From contig NZ_JAINVF010000014.1 in assembly GCF_020400585.1 (NCBI RefSeq), positions 110,706 to 174,705 on the forward strand: a DNA stretch of 64,000 bases, given 5' to 3'. Positions 55,113 through 63,998 of this stretch are shown here, piece by piece; position 1 is the stretch's first letter, and each line of letters begins with the position of its first letter. A program made the translations under genes and the position numbers. The notes under the pieces were generated by a model. The model had not been told where the DNA came from, did no database searches, and worked only from the letters and a program-made list of their open reading frames with translations. The stretch is from Streptomyces sp. NK08204. GTDB lineage: Bacteria; Actinomycetota; Actinomycetes; Streptomycetales; Streptomycetaceae.

Positions 55113-55865
55113 TCAGGCTTCGACCTTCTCCATGATCTCGTCCGACACGTCGAAGTTCGCGAAGACGTTCTGCACGTCGTCGCTGTCCTCCAGCGCGTCG
55201 ATCAGCTTGAAGATCTTCTTCGCGCCCTCCTCGTCCAGCTCCACCTGGACGGACGGCACGAAGCTGGACTCGGCGGAGTCGTAGTCGATGCCGGCCTCCT
55301 GCAGCGCGGTGCGGACCGCGACCAGGTCGGTGGCCTCGCTGATGACCTCGAAGGTCTCGCCGAGGTCGTTGACCTCCTCGGCACCGGCGTCCAGGACGGC
55401 GCCGAGCACGTCGTCCTCGGTCAGCTCACCCTTGGGGACGATGACGACGCCCTTGCGGCTGAACATGTACGACACCGAGCCCGGGTCGGCCATGTTGCCG
55501 CCGTTGCGGGTCATGGCGACGCGGACGTCGGAGGCGGCGCGGTTGCGGTTGTCGGTGAGGCACTCGATGAGCACGGCGACACCGTTCGGGCCGTAGCCCT
55601 CGTACATGATCGTCTCGTAGTCGGCGCCACCGGCCTCAAGGCCACCGCCACGCTTGATCGCGGAGTCGATGTTCTTGTTCGGGACCGACTGCTTCTTGGC
55701 CTTCTGGACGGCGTCGTAGAGCGTCGGGTTGCCGTCGAGGTCCACGCCGCCCATCCGCGCCGCGACCTCGATGTTCTTGATCAGCTTCGCGAAGAGCTTG
55801 CCGCGCTTGGCGTCGATCACGGCCTTCTTGTGCTTCGTCGTGGCCCATTTAGAGTGGCCGGACAT
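55113..55865 (-). CDS. YebC/PmpR-family protein (translation or transcription factor)
   Basis: A 250-residue protein with the hallmark N-terminus SGHSKWATTKHKKAVIDAKR. Domain-swapped alpha/beta regions follow, including EGYGPNGVAVLIECLTDNRN and VSYMFSRKGVVIVPK, and an acidic C-terminus. The family has been described as DNA-binding regulators and, more recently, as factors helping ribosomes at proline stretches; sequence alone does not decide. It lies between pdxT and ruvC on the same strand, the common neighbourhood. Confidence 0.95.
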   Translation of the reverse strand: MSGHSKWATTKHKKAVIDAKRGKLFAKLIKNIEVAARMGGVDLDGNPTLYDAVQKAKKQSVPNKNIDSAIKRGGGLEAGGADYETIMYEGYGPNGVAVLIECLTDNRNRAASDVRVAMTRNGGNMADPGSVSYMFSRKGVVIVPKGELTEDDVLGAVLDAGAEEVNDLGETFEVISEATDLVAVRTALQEAGIDYDSAESSFVPSVQVELDEEGAKKIFKLIDALEDSDDVQNVFANFDVSDEIMEKVEA

Positions 55866-55913
55866 CTGCCTGTCTCCTTCGCGTAACCCATCTATGAACG
55901 AACGCCAGAGATC

Positions 55914-56519
55914 CTACAAGGACTCCGGTGTCCGGTTGGCGCGCACCATCTCGACGAACAGGGCGTGCACGCGGTGGTCGCCGGTCAGCTCCGGGTGGAA
56001 CGACGTGGCGAGCGCGTTGCCCTGGCGGACCGCGACGATGTGGCCCTCGTGCTCGGCCAGCACCTCGGTCCCGGCGCCCACGGACTCGACCCAGGGGGCG
56101 CGGATGAAGACGCCTTCCACAGGATCGCCCGTGATGCCCTTGACGTCGAGCGCGGCCTCGAACGACTCGTTCTGCCGTCCGAAGGCGTTGCGGCGCACGA
56201 TCATGTCGATGCCGCCGATGGTCTCCTGACCCGAGCGCGGGTCGAGGATCTTGTCGGCGAGCATGATCATGCCCGCGCAGGTGCCGTAGACCGGCATACC
56301 GGCCCGTACGCGCGCGCGGAGGGGCTCCATCAGTCCGAAGAGGACGGCGAGCTTGGAGATGGTGGTCGACTCGCCGCCGGGCAGTACGAGGCCGTCGACC
56401 TCGGCGAGTTCCTCGGGGCGCCGCACCGGCCTGGCCACGGCGTCGGCCGCGGCCAGGGCGATGAGGTGCTCCCGTACGTCGCCCTGGAGGGCCAGGACGC
56501 CTATGACAGGAGTGTTCAT
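55914..56519 (-). CDS. pdxT: Pyridoxal 5'-phosphate synthase glutaminase subunit PdxT
   Basis: A 201-residue class I glutaminase that supplies ammonia to PdxS for vitamin B6 synthesis. Catalytic triad: Cys81 in YGTCAGM, His175 and Glu177 in TSFHPEL. PGGESTTISKL forms the oxyanion region. It lies 36 bases downstream of pdxS and 48 bases upstream of the YebC-family gene. Confidence 0.97.
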   Translation of the reverse strand: MNTPVIGVLALQGDVREHLIALAAADAVARPVRRPEELAEVDGLVLPGGESTTISKLAVLFGLMEPLRARVRAGMPVYGTCAGMIMLADKILDPRSGQETIGGIDMIVRRNAFGRQNESFEAALDVKGITGDPVEGVFIRAPWVESVGAGTEVLAEHEGHIVAVRQGNALATSFHPELTGDHRVHALFVEMVRANRTPESL

Positions 56520-56555
56520 GGAGTCAGTACCTGGTGAGTGCTCAGTACCTGCTGA

Positions 56556-57461
56556 TTACCAGCCGCGGTTGGCGTAGCGCTCGGTCTCGGGCAGGGTGTC
56601 GCAGTTGATGCCGACCATGGCCTCGCCCAGGTTGCGGGAGGCGTCGGCGATGATCTTCGGGTCGTCGTAGAAGGTCGTGGCCTTCACGATGGCGGCGGCG
56701 CGCTTGGCCGGGTCGCCGGACTTGAAGATGCCGGAGCCGACGAACACGCCCTCGGCACCGAGCTGGCGCATCAGGGCCGCGTCGGCCGGAGTGGCCACGC
56801 CACCGGCGGAGAAGAGGACCACCGGGAGCTTGCCCAGCTCGGCGACCTCCTTGACCAGCTCGTAGGGGGCGCGCAGCTCCTTGGCGGCGGCGTACAGCTC
56901 GTGGTTGTCGAAGCCGCGCAGCTTGGCGATCTCGTTCTTGATCTGGCGCAGGTGACGGACGGCCTCGACGACGTTGCCGGTACCGGCCTCGCCCTTGGAG
57001 CGGATCATCGCGGCGCCCTCGGCGATGCGGCGCAGGGCCTCGCCCAGGTTGGTGGCACCACAGACGAAGGGGGTGGTGAACGCCCACTTGTCGGAGTGGT
57101 TGACCTCGTCGGCCGGGGTGAGGACCTCGGACTCGTCGATGTAGTCCACGCCGAGGGACTGCAGGACCTGGGCCTCGACGAAGTGGCCGATGCGGGACTT
57201 GGCCATGACCGGGATGGAGACGGCGTCGATGATGCCCTCGATCATGTCCGGGTCGGACATGCGGGCCACGCCGCCGTCCTTGCGGATGTCGGCCGGGACC
57301 CGCTCCAGAGCCATGACGGCGACGGCGCCCGCGTCCTCGGCGATCTTCGCCTGCTCCGGCGTGACGACGTCCATGATGACGCCGCCCTTGAGCTGCTCGG
57401 CCATGCCGCGCTTCACTCGGGCGGTGCCGGTCTCGGGAGCCTGGTTCTCGGTGGTGGACAC
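56556..57461 (-). CDS. pdxS: Pyridoxal 5'-phosphate synthase subunit PdxS
   Basis: A 301-residue TIM-barrel enzyme making PLP from ribose 5-phosphate, glyceraldehyde 3-phosphate and ammonia. Asp31 (GGVIMDVVT) and Lys88 (VMAKSRIGH) are the known catalytic positions, and the second Lys region is AAMIRSKGEAGTGNVVEA. I chose the GTG at 57461 because GAGG lies about eight bases upstream; a GTG four codons earlier lacks a ribosome binding site. The C-terminus LPETERYANRGW matches streptomycete proteins. Confidence 0.96.
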   Translation of the reverse strand: MSTTENQAPETGTARVKRGMAEQLKGGVIMDVVTPEQAKIAEDAGAVAVMALERVPADIRKDGGVARMSDPDMIEGIIDAVSIPVMAKSRIGHFVEAQVLQSLGVDYIDESEVLTPADEVNHSDKWAFTTPFVCGATNLGEALRRIAEGAAMIRSKGEAGTGNVVEAVRHLRQIKNEIAKLRGFDNHELYAAAKELRAPYELVKEVAELGKLPVVLFSAGGVATPADAALMRQLGAEGVFVGSGIFKSGDPAKRAAAIVKATTFYDDPKIIADASRNLGEAMVGINCDTLPETERYANRGW

Positions 57462-57574
57462 GGATGACCTCACTGGAAGAAAGAGGGATGCTGCTGCGAA
57501 GAGGAAACGCGAGTGGACCAGGCCACAGCAAGGGCCAATGTGAAGTCGGTGGATCCTTTTGCTCCGCTTGGTGG

Positions 57575-58117
57575 TCAGGAGACCCGTTCCACCAGGGCCG
57601 CCGGCGGCTCGTCGTCCATCTCGAAGGCCAGCGGGAACGGGGCGTGGCCGGCCAGCCGGAACCAGCGCACCTTGCGGTGCTCGCGGAGCCTGCGGGCGGC
57701 CCCTACGGCGTCGTTGTGGAAGCGGCGGGCCATCGGCACCCGGCGTACGGCCTCGGCCAGCTCACGGGCCGCGTCCTCGCCTCCGGGCGCGGCGCGCACG
57801 CCCTCGACCTGCTGCGGGTCCTCGAACACCGCCCGCAGGGCCTGGCTCAGCTCGCTCTCGGCGACCTCCCGCTGCTCCTCCTCGGCCTGCCGTGCCGCAT
57901 GGGCGGCCTCGTACAGCACGATCGAGGCGGCGGGATCCAGCACACCCGAGGTCGCCAGCTCCTGCGCCACGGACGCCCGCCGCAGCAGCTGCGCGTCGAG
58001 CGCGGCCCGCGCGGCGTCCATCCGCACGTGCAGCCGGTCCAGCCGGCCGGCCGTCCAGCTCAGGTACAGGCCGATCGCCAGGAGCGCGACAAGGATCCAG
58101 ATGAGGGTTGCGGTCAC
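57575..58117 (-). CDS. LemA-like single-pass membrane protein
   Basis: A 180-residue protein with an N-terminal helix (ATLIWILVALLAIGLYLSW) followed by long helical segments. The stretch ARRFHNDAVGAARRLREHRK followed by an aromatic/hydrophobic end (AGHAPFPLAFEMDD) resembles the C-terminal signature of LemA-family proteins (RYYNDAV...). The start is GTG at 58117. It lies 113 bases upstream of pdxS and downstream of a long non-coding stretch. Function unknown; the LemA relation is a by-eye match. Confidence 0.75.
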   Translation of the reverse strand: MTATLIWILVALLAIGLYLSWTAGRLDRLHVRMDAARAALDAQLLRRASVAQELATSGVLDPAASIVLYEAAHAARQAEEEQREVAESELSQALRAVFEDPQQVEGVRAAPGGEDAARELAEAVRRVPMARRFHNDAVGAARRLREHRKVRWFRLAGHAPFPLAFEMDDEPPAALVERVS

Positions 58118-58780
58118 GGGCGAAGGCTATCGGTGGGCTCTGACTCGCCCGCATCCCGTACGGGGGCCGACGGCGCCGTCACCGGCGTCGACCGCGCTGT
58201 CCCGGGGGTCAGCCGCGCCGTCCACGTGACAGCGGCGCTCTTCGGGGCGACCGGTCACGCCCATCAGGCCGGCCGCGCAGGGCGGGCCGGCCGCGTCACT
58301 CAGGGTCGACCGCGTCACTCCGGGTCGACCGCCGTCGCCGGAGTCAGCCGCGCAGTCAGGATCTGCCGCGTTCCGAGGTCAGTCGGGTCGCCCCGGGACC
58401 AGCCGCATCGACCGAGGTCAGCCGTGCCCGGTCAGGATCGACCGCACCGGACCGAGGTCATCGGGCCGGTCAGGCCAAACCGATGCGAGTCGGCCACAGC
58501 GCGCCAGACGCTCCGGCGGAGATCACCCGGCCGTCCCCGAAGGCAGTCGCACCCATGCCGACCGGGCGCACCACGCCAGGAACCGCGCCGACGCAGGGCA
58601 CCCGCACCTCACGGAGCCATGCACCCCAGGGCTCGCCCACGTCGTCCCCGAAACAGCCGCGTCCGTGCCGGCCGGCCCGCACCGGGGCCGCACCGCACCA
58701 GGACCGCACCGGGCCGCGCCGGTCAGGTCGGCCGCGCTCCTGAAGCCGGCTGTCGCGGCGACCAGTCGTGCCGTTTCAGA
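58118..58780. repeat. 660-bp non-coding stretch of degenerate short repeats
   Basis: There is no credible gene here. From about 58165 to 58480 the sequence repeatedly uses GTCGACCGCG, GTCAGCCGCG, GGCCGCGTCACTC and CCGAGGTCA at intervals of roughly 20 bases, for instance GTCACTCAGGGTCGACCGCG immediately followed by TCACTCCGGGTCGACCG. The rest (58480-58780) is GC-rich without clear periodicity but reuses GCCGACCGGGCGC-like words. It looks like a decayed tandem array or slippage product; the promoter for the LemA-like gene should lie near 58120-58200. Confidence 0.55.
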
Positions 58781-59941
58781 TCAGTCGCGCGCCAGACCGA
58801 ACCGTGCTCGCAGGCCCGAGCGCTCGTCCGTGGCCACCGCCGCCGTGCCTGTCGTGACCGTCTCGTAGACGGAGAGGATGTCGGCGCCCACCGTCGACCA
58901 GTCGAAGCGGCGGACGTGTGTGCTGCCGCGTTCGCGCAGCTCAGCGCGGCGGGCCGGGTCGGCCAGGAGGCGTACGGCCGCGTCGGCCAGCGCGTCCGCG
59001 TCCTCGTTGGCGAAGACCTCGCCCGCCTTCCCCTGGTCGAGGACCTGCACGAAGGCGTCCAGGTCGGAGGCGAGGACGGGGGCGCCCGCCGACATGGCCT
59101 CCACCAGGATGATGCCGAAGCTCTCGCCGCCGGTGTTGGGCGCGATGTACAGGTCGACGCTGCTCAGGAAACGCGCCTTGTCCTCGTCACTGATCATGCC
59201 GAGGAACTCGACACGGGAGCGAAGTTCCTTCGGCAGGCCGGCCACGGCCGCTTCCTCGTCGCCGCGCCCGGCGACCAGCAACCGGGTCCGCGGGCGGGCG
59301 GCAAAGATCTTCGGCAGCGCTTCCATGAGCACCGGCAGGCCCTTGCGGGGCTCGTCGATACGGCCGATGAAGCCGATGGTGTCGCCCTGCCACTCGGGCT
59401 TGGGTTCGGCCTTGGCGAAGAAGTCGACGTCGACGCCGTTGGGGATCACCACGGCGTCCCCGCCCAGGTGTTCGACGAGGGTGCGGCGGGCGTACTCACT
59501 GACCGCGATGCGTGCGCTGATCTTCTCCAGGGCGGCCTGGAGGATCGCGTACGCGGCGATCATCGCGCGCGAGCGCGGGTTGGAGGTGTGGAAGGTCGCG
59601 ACGATGGGCCCCTGCGCGGCCCAGCACGTCAGCAGGCCCAGCGAGGGAGACGTCGGTTCGTGGATGTGCACCACGTCGAAGGCGCCGTCGTGCAGCCAGC
59701 GGCGGACCCGGGCGGCGGACAGGAACCCGAAGTTCAGGCGGGCCACAGAGCCGTTGTACGGCACGGGGACCGCACGCCCTGCGGAGACGACGTACGGCGG
59801 CAGCGGGGTGTCGTCGTCGGCGGGGGCGAGCACGGAGACCTCGTGGCCGAGCCGGACGAAGTACTCGGCGAGGTCGCGGATGTGGAACTGCACGCCGCCG
59901 GGGACGTCCCAGGAGTACGGGCAGACGATCCCGATTCTCAC
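58781..59941 (-). CDS. pimA: Phosphatidyl-myo-inositol alpha-mannosyltransferase PimA
   Basis: A 386-residue GT4-type glycosyltransferase that transfers mannose from GDP-mannose to phosphatidylinositol, the first step of PIM synthesis. The acceptor-side PYSWDVPGGVQFHIRDLAEY, HIHEPTSP, and IPNGVDVDFF are present. The donor-binding FIGRIDEPRKGLP and the APNTGGESFGIILVEAM (EX7E-type) region are also present. The GTG at 59941 has AGGGA upstream and overlaps the patA stop. Its place in a pgsA-patA-pimA unit supports the specific assignment. Confidence 0.92.
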   Translation of the reverse strand: MRIGIVCPYSWDVPGGVQFHIRDLAEYFVRLGHEVSVLAPADDDTPLPPYVVSAGRAVPVPYNGSVARLNFGFLSAARVRRWLHDGAFDVVHIHEPTSPSLGLLTCWAAQGPIVATFHTSNPRSRAMIAAYAILQAALEKISARIAVSEYARRTLVEHLGGDAVVIPNGVDVDFFAKAEPKPEWQGDTIGFIGRIDEPRKGLPVLMEALPKIFAARPRTRLLVAGRGDEEAAVAGLPKELRSRVEFLGMISDEDKARFLSSVDLYIAPNTGGESFGIILVEAMSAGAPVLASDLDAFVQVLDQGKAGEVFANEDADALADAAVRLLADPARRAELRERGSTHVRRFDWSTVGADILSVYETVTTGTAAVATDERSGLRARFGLARD

Positions 59942-60846
59942 GAGGGTCCCTTCGCGGGGTCGAGGTCGGCGAGCCACAGCCGCTGGAGCATGTGCCAGTC
60001 CTCCGGATGGCCGGCGATCCCGGTGGCGAAGGCGTCGGCCAGCGCCTGCGTCATGACGGACGTCTTCTCGGCCCGCGTGCCCGACCCGGGTACCTCGACC
60101 GGGGGATGCACCTGTCCCTGCATGACAGGCGAGTCGTCGTACCAGAGCGTGACCGGAAGCAGCAGTGCCCCGGTCTGCTGCGCGAGGAGCGCCGGTCCCG
60201 CGGGCATCCGTGCCCGCTCGCCGAAGAAGTCCACCTCGACGCCGGACGCGGACAGGTCACGGTCGGCGACCAGGCAGACCAGGCCGCCGTCGCGCAGTCG
60301 TCGGGCCAGCGTGCCGAAGGCGCTCCCGCCGCTGTGCGGCAGGACCTCCATGCCGAGCCCCTCGCGGTAGGCGACGAAGCGGTCGTACAGCGTCTCGGGC
60401 TTCAGCCGCTCGGCGACCGTCGTGAACCGCGTCTGAAGCTCGGTGGTGACCCAGGCGCCGGCCAGGTCGTAGTTGGCCATGTGCGGCAGGGCGAGGACAA
60501 CGCCCTGGCCGGAGGCCAGACCGTCGGTGAGGTGGTGCAGGTCCTTCGGGTCGAAGCCCGCGCTCACCCGCTCGCGGCTCCAGGCCGGCAGCCGGAAGGA
60601 CTCCATCCAGTAGCGCAGGTACGAGCGCATGCCCGCGCGGGAGAGCTCGGCGAGGCGTTCGGGGGTGGCGCCGGGCACCACACGCGCGTAGTTGGCCTCC
60701 AGCCGTTGCACGCCCTTGCCGCGCTGCTTCCAGGCGAGGTCGGCGATGACGCGGCCGAGGCGGACCGCGACGGGTTCGGGAAGCTTCCTGACGGAGCTCC
60801 AGCCCAGTCCGTACAGCGCGTCGCTGAGCCGTTCGCCGGTGCTCAC
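59938..60846 (-). CDS. patA: Phosphatidylinositol mannoside acyltransferase PatA (lauroyl acyltransferase family)
   Basis: A 302-residue membrane-associated acyltransferase with the HX4D catalytic motif at His122-Asp127 in ALPHMANYDLAG. DRDLSASGVEVDFFGERARM and the ALLLPVTLWYDD block match the LpxL/PatA superfamily. Together with PimA it would acylate mannosylated phosphatidylinositol. The start is GTG at 60846, overlapping the pgsA stop as GTGA, and its stop overlaps the pimA start as GTGA. Confidence 0.9.
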   Translation of the reverse strand: MSTGERLSDALYGLGWSSVRKLPEPVAVRLGRVIADLAWKQRGKGVQRLEANYARVVPGATPERLAELSRAGMRSYLRYWMESFRLPAWSRERVSAGFDPKDLHHLTDGLASGQGVVLALPHMANYDLAGAWVTTELQTRFTTVAERLKPETLYDRFVAYREGLGMEVLPHSGGSAFGTLARRLRDGGLVCLVADRDLSASGVEVDFFGERARMPAGPALLAQQTGALLLPVTLWYDDSPVMQGQVHPPVEVPGSGTRAEKTSVMTQALADAFATGIAGHPEDWHMLQRLWLADLDPAKGPS

Positions 60847-61520
60847 TTCGCCGCCTCACTCCCCTCGGACGCGTTCTCTCGGGCGGCCTCGGCCTCCGCC
60901 TCGGCGGACTCGCGGCGGACGGTGACGACCCGCTGGATCAGCGTGACGAGGCTGCCCACGGCGACGACCCACAGGGCGATCGGCAGCAGCCACTGGATGC
61001 CCGGCACGCCGAACTTGTGCAAGCCCGCGAAACCGGCCGCGACCAGCGAGATCACCAGCCGCTCGGCGCGTTCGACCAGCCCGTTGACGGCGACCGGCAG
61101 CCCGATCGACTCGCCGCGCGCCTTGGTGTACGACACCACCTGGCCGCTGGCCAGGCAGAAGATGGTGACCGCGCACAGCGCGTTGTCGTCCCCGCGGCCC
61201 GCGTACCACAGGGCGAAGCCGCCGAAGATCGCGCCGTCGGCGACCCGGTCGAGCGTGGAGTCCAGGAAGGCGCCCCAGCGGCTGGAGCGGCCCAGCTGGC
61301 GGGCCATGTTGCCGTCGACCAGGTCGGAGAAGACGAACAGGGTGATCACGACCGTGCCCCAGAAGAACTCGCCCCGGGGGTAGAAGACCAACGCGCCGGC
61401 GACCACCCCGGCCGTACCGATGAGCGTGACCGTGTCGGGGCTGACGCCCCTGCGGATGAGAAACGCGGCGAACGGTGTGAGGACACGCGTGAAGAAGGCA
61501 CGCGCGTACTTGTTCAGCAT
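60843..61520 (-). CDS. pgsA: Phosphatidylinositol phosphate synthase (CDP-alcohol phosphatidyltransferase)
   Basis: A 225-residue integral membrane enzyme with the full CDP-alcohol phosphatidyltransferase signature. Asp66, Asp69, Gly70, Ala73, Arg74, Gly83, Asp87 and Asp91 fit D-x2-D-G-x2-A-R-x8-G-x3-D-x3-D in DLVDGNMARQLG and GAFLDSTLD. In actinobacteria this position makes phosphatidylinositol phosphate from inositol phosphate. The ATG at 61520 follows GGGAAG; the 42 upstream in-frame codons are not family-like. The C-terminus is Glu/Ala-rich. It heads the pgsA-patA-pimA unit. Confidence 0.93.
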   Translation of the reverse strand: MLNKYARAFFTRVLTPFAAFLIRRGVSPDTVTLIGTAGVVAGALVFYPRGEFFWGTVVITLFVFSDLVDGNMARQLGRSSRWGAFLDSTLDRVADGAIFGGFALWYAGRGDDNALCAVTIFCLASGQVVSYTKARGESIGLPVAVNGLVERAERLVISLVAAGFAGLHKFGVPGIQWLLPIALWVVAVGSLVTLIQRVVTVRRESAEAEAEAARENASEGSEAAK

Positions 61521-61799
61521 GGTCTTCCCGACGGTTGGTGTCGCCGCGGCCCTGGTGGCCGCCGGCTGGCCCATCGTAGCCACGCGCGCGCGTGCGTGAC
61601 GGCCGGGCACCCGGACCGATCCCGCAAGGCGCCGCACGCCCCGCACCGGCGCGCGTGGCGTGATCGGCGTCCGTCGTATGGACGCAACGTGACGGGAGTG
61701 GAAAGCTCGAAGGACCGCGGGCGTCGCAGGAGCCGCCAGTGCACGCGGTGCCGCGTGTCCGCGCCCACAGTGACCTCACCGTGCACGGGAGGCAGGATC

Positions 61800-63998
61800 A
61801 TGGGCGACAAGGTTCAGACACACTCCGGGGCCGCCGGCAGGGCTCTGGCGGCCGACCACCCCGCGTCCGTACGGAACGTGGTGCTGGTCGGCCACTCCGG
61901 GGCGGGCAAGACGACTCTGGTGGAAGCCCTCGCGCTGACCGCGGGGGCGGTGAACCGGGCGGGCCGCGTGGAGGACGGCGGCACCGTCTCCGACTACGAC
62001 GAGATCGAGCACCGGCAGCAACGCTCGGTCCAGCTCTCGCTGGCGCCCGTCGAATGGGACGGCATCAAGATCAACCTGCTCGACACCCCCGGATACGCCG
62101 ACTTCGTCGGGGAGCTCAGAGCCGGTCTGCGCGCCGCGGACGCGGCTCTCTTCGTCGTCTCGGCCTCGGACGGGGTGGACGGCTCGACCCGGACGGTGTG
62201 GGAGGAGTGCGCGGCCGTCGGCATGCCCCGGGCGATCGTGATCACGCACCTGGAGGCCGCCCGCGCGGACTTCGAGGAGATGACCCGGATCTGCGCGCAG
62301 GCGTTCGGCGGCGAGGACCCCGACGCCGTACTGCCCCTGTATCTGCCGCTGCACGGCCCCGAGGGCCCCGACGGGCACGCGCCCGTGACCGGGCTGATCG
62401 GGCTGCTGTCCCAGCGGCTGTTCGACTACTCCACCGGGGAGCGCAAGGAGTCCGAACCCGGCCCGGACCAGGTGCCGGACATCGAGGCGGCCCGCAACCG
62501 GCTGATCGAGGGGATCATCGCCGAGAGCGAGGACGAGACCCTCATGGACCGCTACCTCGGGGGCGAGCAGATCGACGTCGAGACGCTCGTGCAGGACCTG
62601 GAGCGGGCCGTGGCACGCGGCACGTTCTTCCCCGTCCTGGCCGCCGCCCCCGCCGCCGACGGGGCCCGGCAGGGCCTCGGCACGGCGGAGCTGCTGGAGC
62701 TGATCACCGGCGGGTTCCCGACCCCGTTCGAGCACCCCATGCCCGAGGTCACGACCATCGGCGGCAAGCCCCGCGAGCTGAAGCCGTGCGACACCGGCGG
62801 ACCCCTGGTCGCCGAGGTCGTCAAGACCGCCTCCGACCCCTACGTCGGCCGGATCTCCCTGGTCCGCGTCTTCTCCGGCACCCTGCGCCCCGACCAGACG
62901 GTGCACGTCTCCGGGCACGGGCTGACCGACCGCGGCCACGAGGACCACGACGTCGACGAGAAGGTCGGCGCCCTGTCCATGCCCTTCGGCAAGCAGCAGC
63001 GGCCGGTGACACACGCCGTCGCGGGCGACCTGGTGTGCGTGGCCAAGATCGGCCGCGCGGAGACCGGCGACACGCTCTCCGGCAAGGACGACCCGCTGCT
63101 CATGGAGCCCTGGCAGATGCCCGACCCGCTGCTGCCGCTCGCCATCGAGGCGCACAGCAAGGCCGACGAGGACAAGCTCTCGCAGGGACTGGCCCGCCTG
63201 GTCGCCGAGGATCCCACGATGCGCCTGGAGCACAACCAGGACACCCACCAGGTGGTCCTGTGGTGCCTGGGCGAGGCCCACGCCGACGTGGCCCTGGAGC
63301 GGCTGCGCAGCCGCTACGGCGTCCAGGTCGACGTCGTCCCGCACAAGGTCGCCCTCCGGGAGACCTTCGCGGCCAAGGCCGCCGGGCGAGGGCGGCATGT
63401 GAAGCAGTCCGGCGGCCACGGCCAGTACGCCATCTGCGAGATCGAGGTGGAACCGCTGCCGGGCGGCTCGGGCATCGAGTTCGTGGACAAGGTCGTCGGC
63501 GGCGCGGTGCCCCGGCAGTTCATCCCGTCCGTCGAGAAGGGCGTACGGGCGCAGGCCGCCAAGGGGGTCGCCGCCGGCTATCCGCTCGTGGACGTACGGA
63601 TCACCTTGCTGGACGGCAAGGCGCACTCCGTGGACTCCTCCGACGCCGCCTTCCAGACCGCGGGCGCGCTCGCGCTGCGCGAGGCGGCCGCCGACGCGAA
63701 GATCCACCTGCTGGAGCCGGTCGCCGAGGTGACCGTGCTGGTCGGTGACGACTACGTGGGCGCCGTGATGAGCGACCTGTCCAGCCGCCGCGGCCGGGTG
63801 CTCGGCACCGAGCAGGTCGGCTCCGGACGGACTCTGGTGCGCGCCGAGGTGCCCGAGTTCGAGATCGGCCGCTACACCGTCGACCTTCGTTCGCTGTCGC
63901 ACGGCACGGCCCGCTTCAACCGCTCCTATGTGCGACATGAGCCGATGCCGCCACAGGTCGCCGAGCGGATCCGCGAACAGGCGGGCGAGGCGCCGTAG
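61800..63998 (+). CDS. Divergent elongation factor G-like GTPase (EF-G2 type)
   Basis: A 732-residue protein with the five-domain EF-G layout. G1 is GHSGAGKT (31-38) instead of GHVDAGKT, G3 is DTPG (95-98), and the NKxD guanine-specificity motif reads THLE (149-152). Domains II-V follow, including the VKQSGGHGQYAICEIEVEPL region of domain IV. GGAGG lies upstream of the ATG. This fits the EF-G2/FusA2 class, known in other actinobacteria to bind GTP but lack normal ribosome-dependent GTPase activity; the exact role is unknown. It is divergent from pgsA and complete within the window. Confidence 0.9.
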   Translation: MGDKVQTHSGAAGRALAADHPASVRNVVLVGHSGAGKTTLVEALALTAGAVNRAGRVEDGGTVSDYDEIEHRQQRSVQLSLAPVEWDGIKINLLDTPGYADFVGELRAGLRAADAALFVVSASDGVDGSTRTVWEECAAVGMPRAIVITHLEAARADFEEMTRICAQAFGGEDPDAVLPLYLPLHGPEGPDGHAPVTGLIGLLSQRLFDYSTGERKESEPGPDQVPDIEAARNRLIEGIIAESEDETLMDRYLGGEQIDVETLVQDLERAVARGTFFPVLAAAPAADGARQGLGTAELLELITGGFPTPFEHPMPEVTTIGGKPRELKPCDTGGPLVAEVVKTASDPYVGRISLVRVFSGTLRPDQTVHVSGHGLTDRGHEDHDVDEKVGALSMPFGKQQRPVTHAVAGDLVCVAKIGRAETGDTLSGKDDPLLMEPWQMPDPLLPLAIEAHSKADEDKLSQGLARLVAEDPTMRLEHNQDTHQVVLWCLGEAHADVALERLRSRYGVQVDVVPHKVALRETFAAKAAGRGRHVKQSGGHGQYAICEIEVEPLPGGSGIEFVDKVVGGAVPRQFIPSVEKGVRAQAAKGVAAGYPLVDVRITLLDGKAHSVDSSDAAFQTAGALALREAAADAKIHLLEPVAEVTVLVGDDYVGAVMSDLSSRRGRVLGTEQVGSGRTLVRAEVPEFEIGRYTVDLRSLSHGTARFNRSYVRHEPMPPQVAERIREQAGEAP

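Noticed and set aside
58470..58709. A 79-codon minus-strand frame in the repeat region
   Set aside because: No ribosome binding site, no recognisable motif, and composition equal to surrounding non-coding DNA; I could not support it as a gene.
57464..60370. A 968-codon plus-strand frame crossing the LemA-like gene, the repeat region and pimA
   Set aside because: No homology, crosses clear minus-strand genes, and the repeat region supplies only low-complexity residues.
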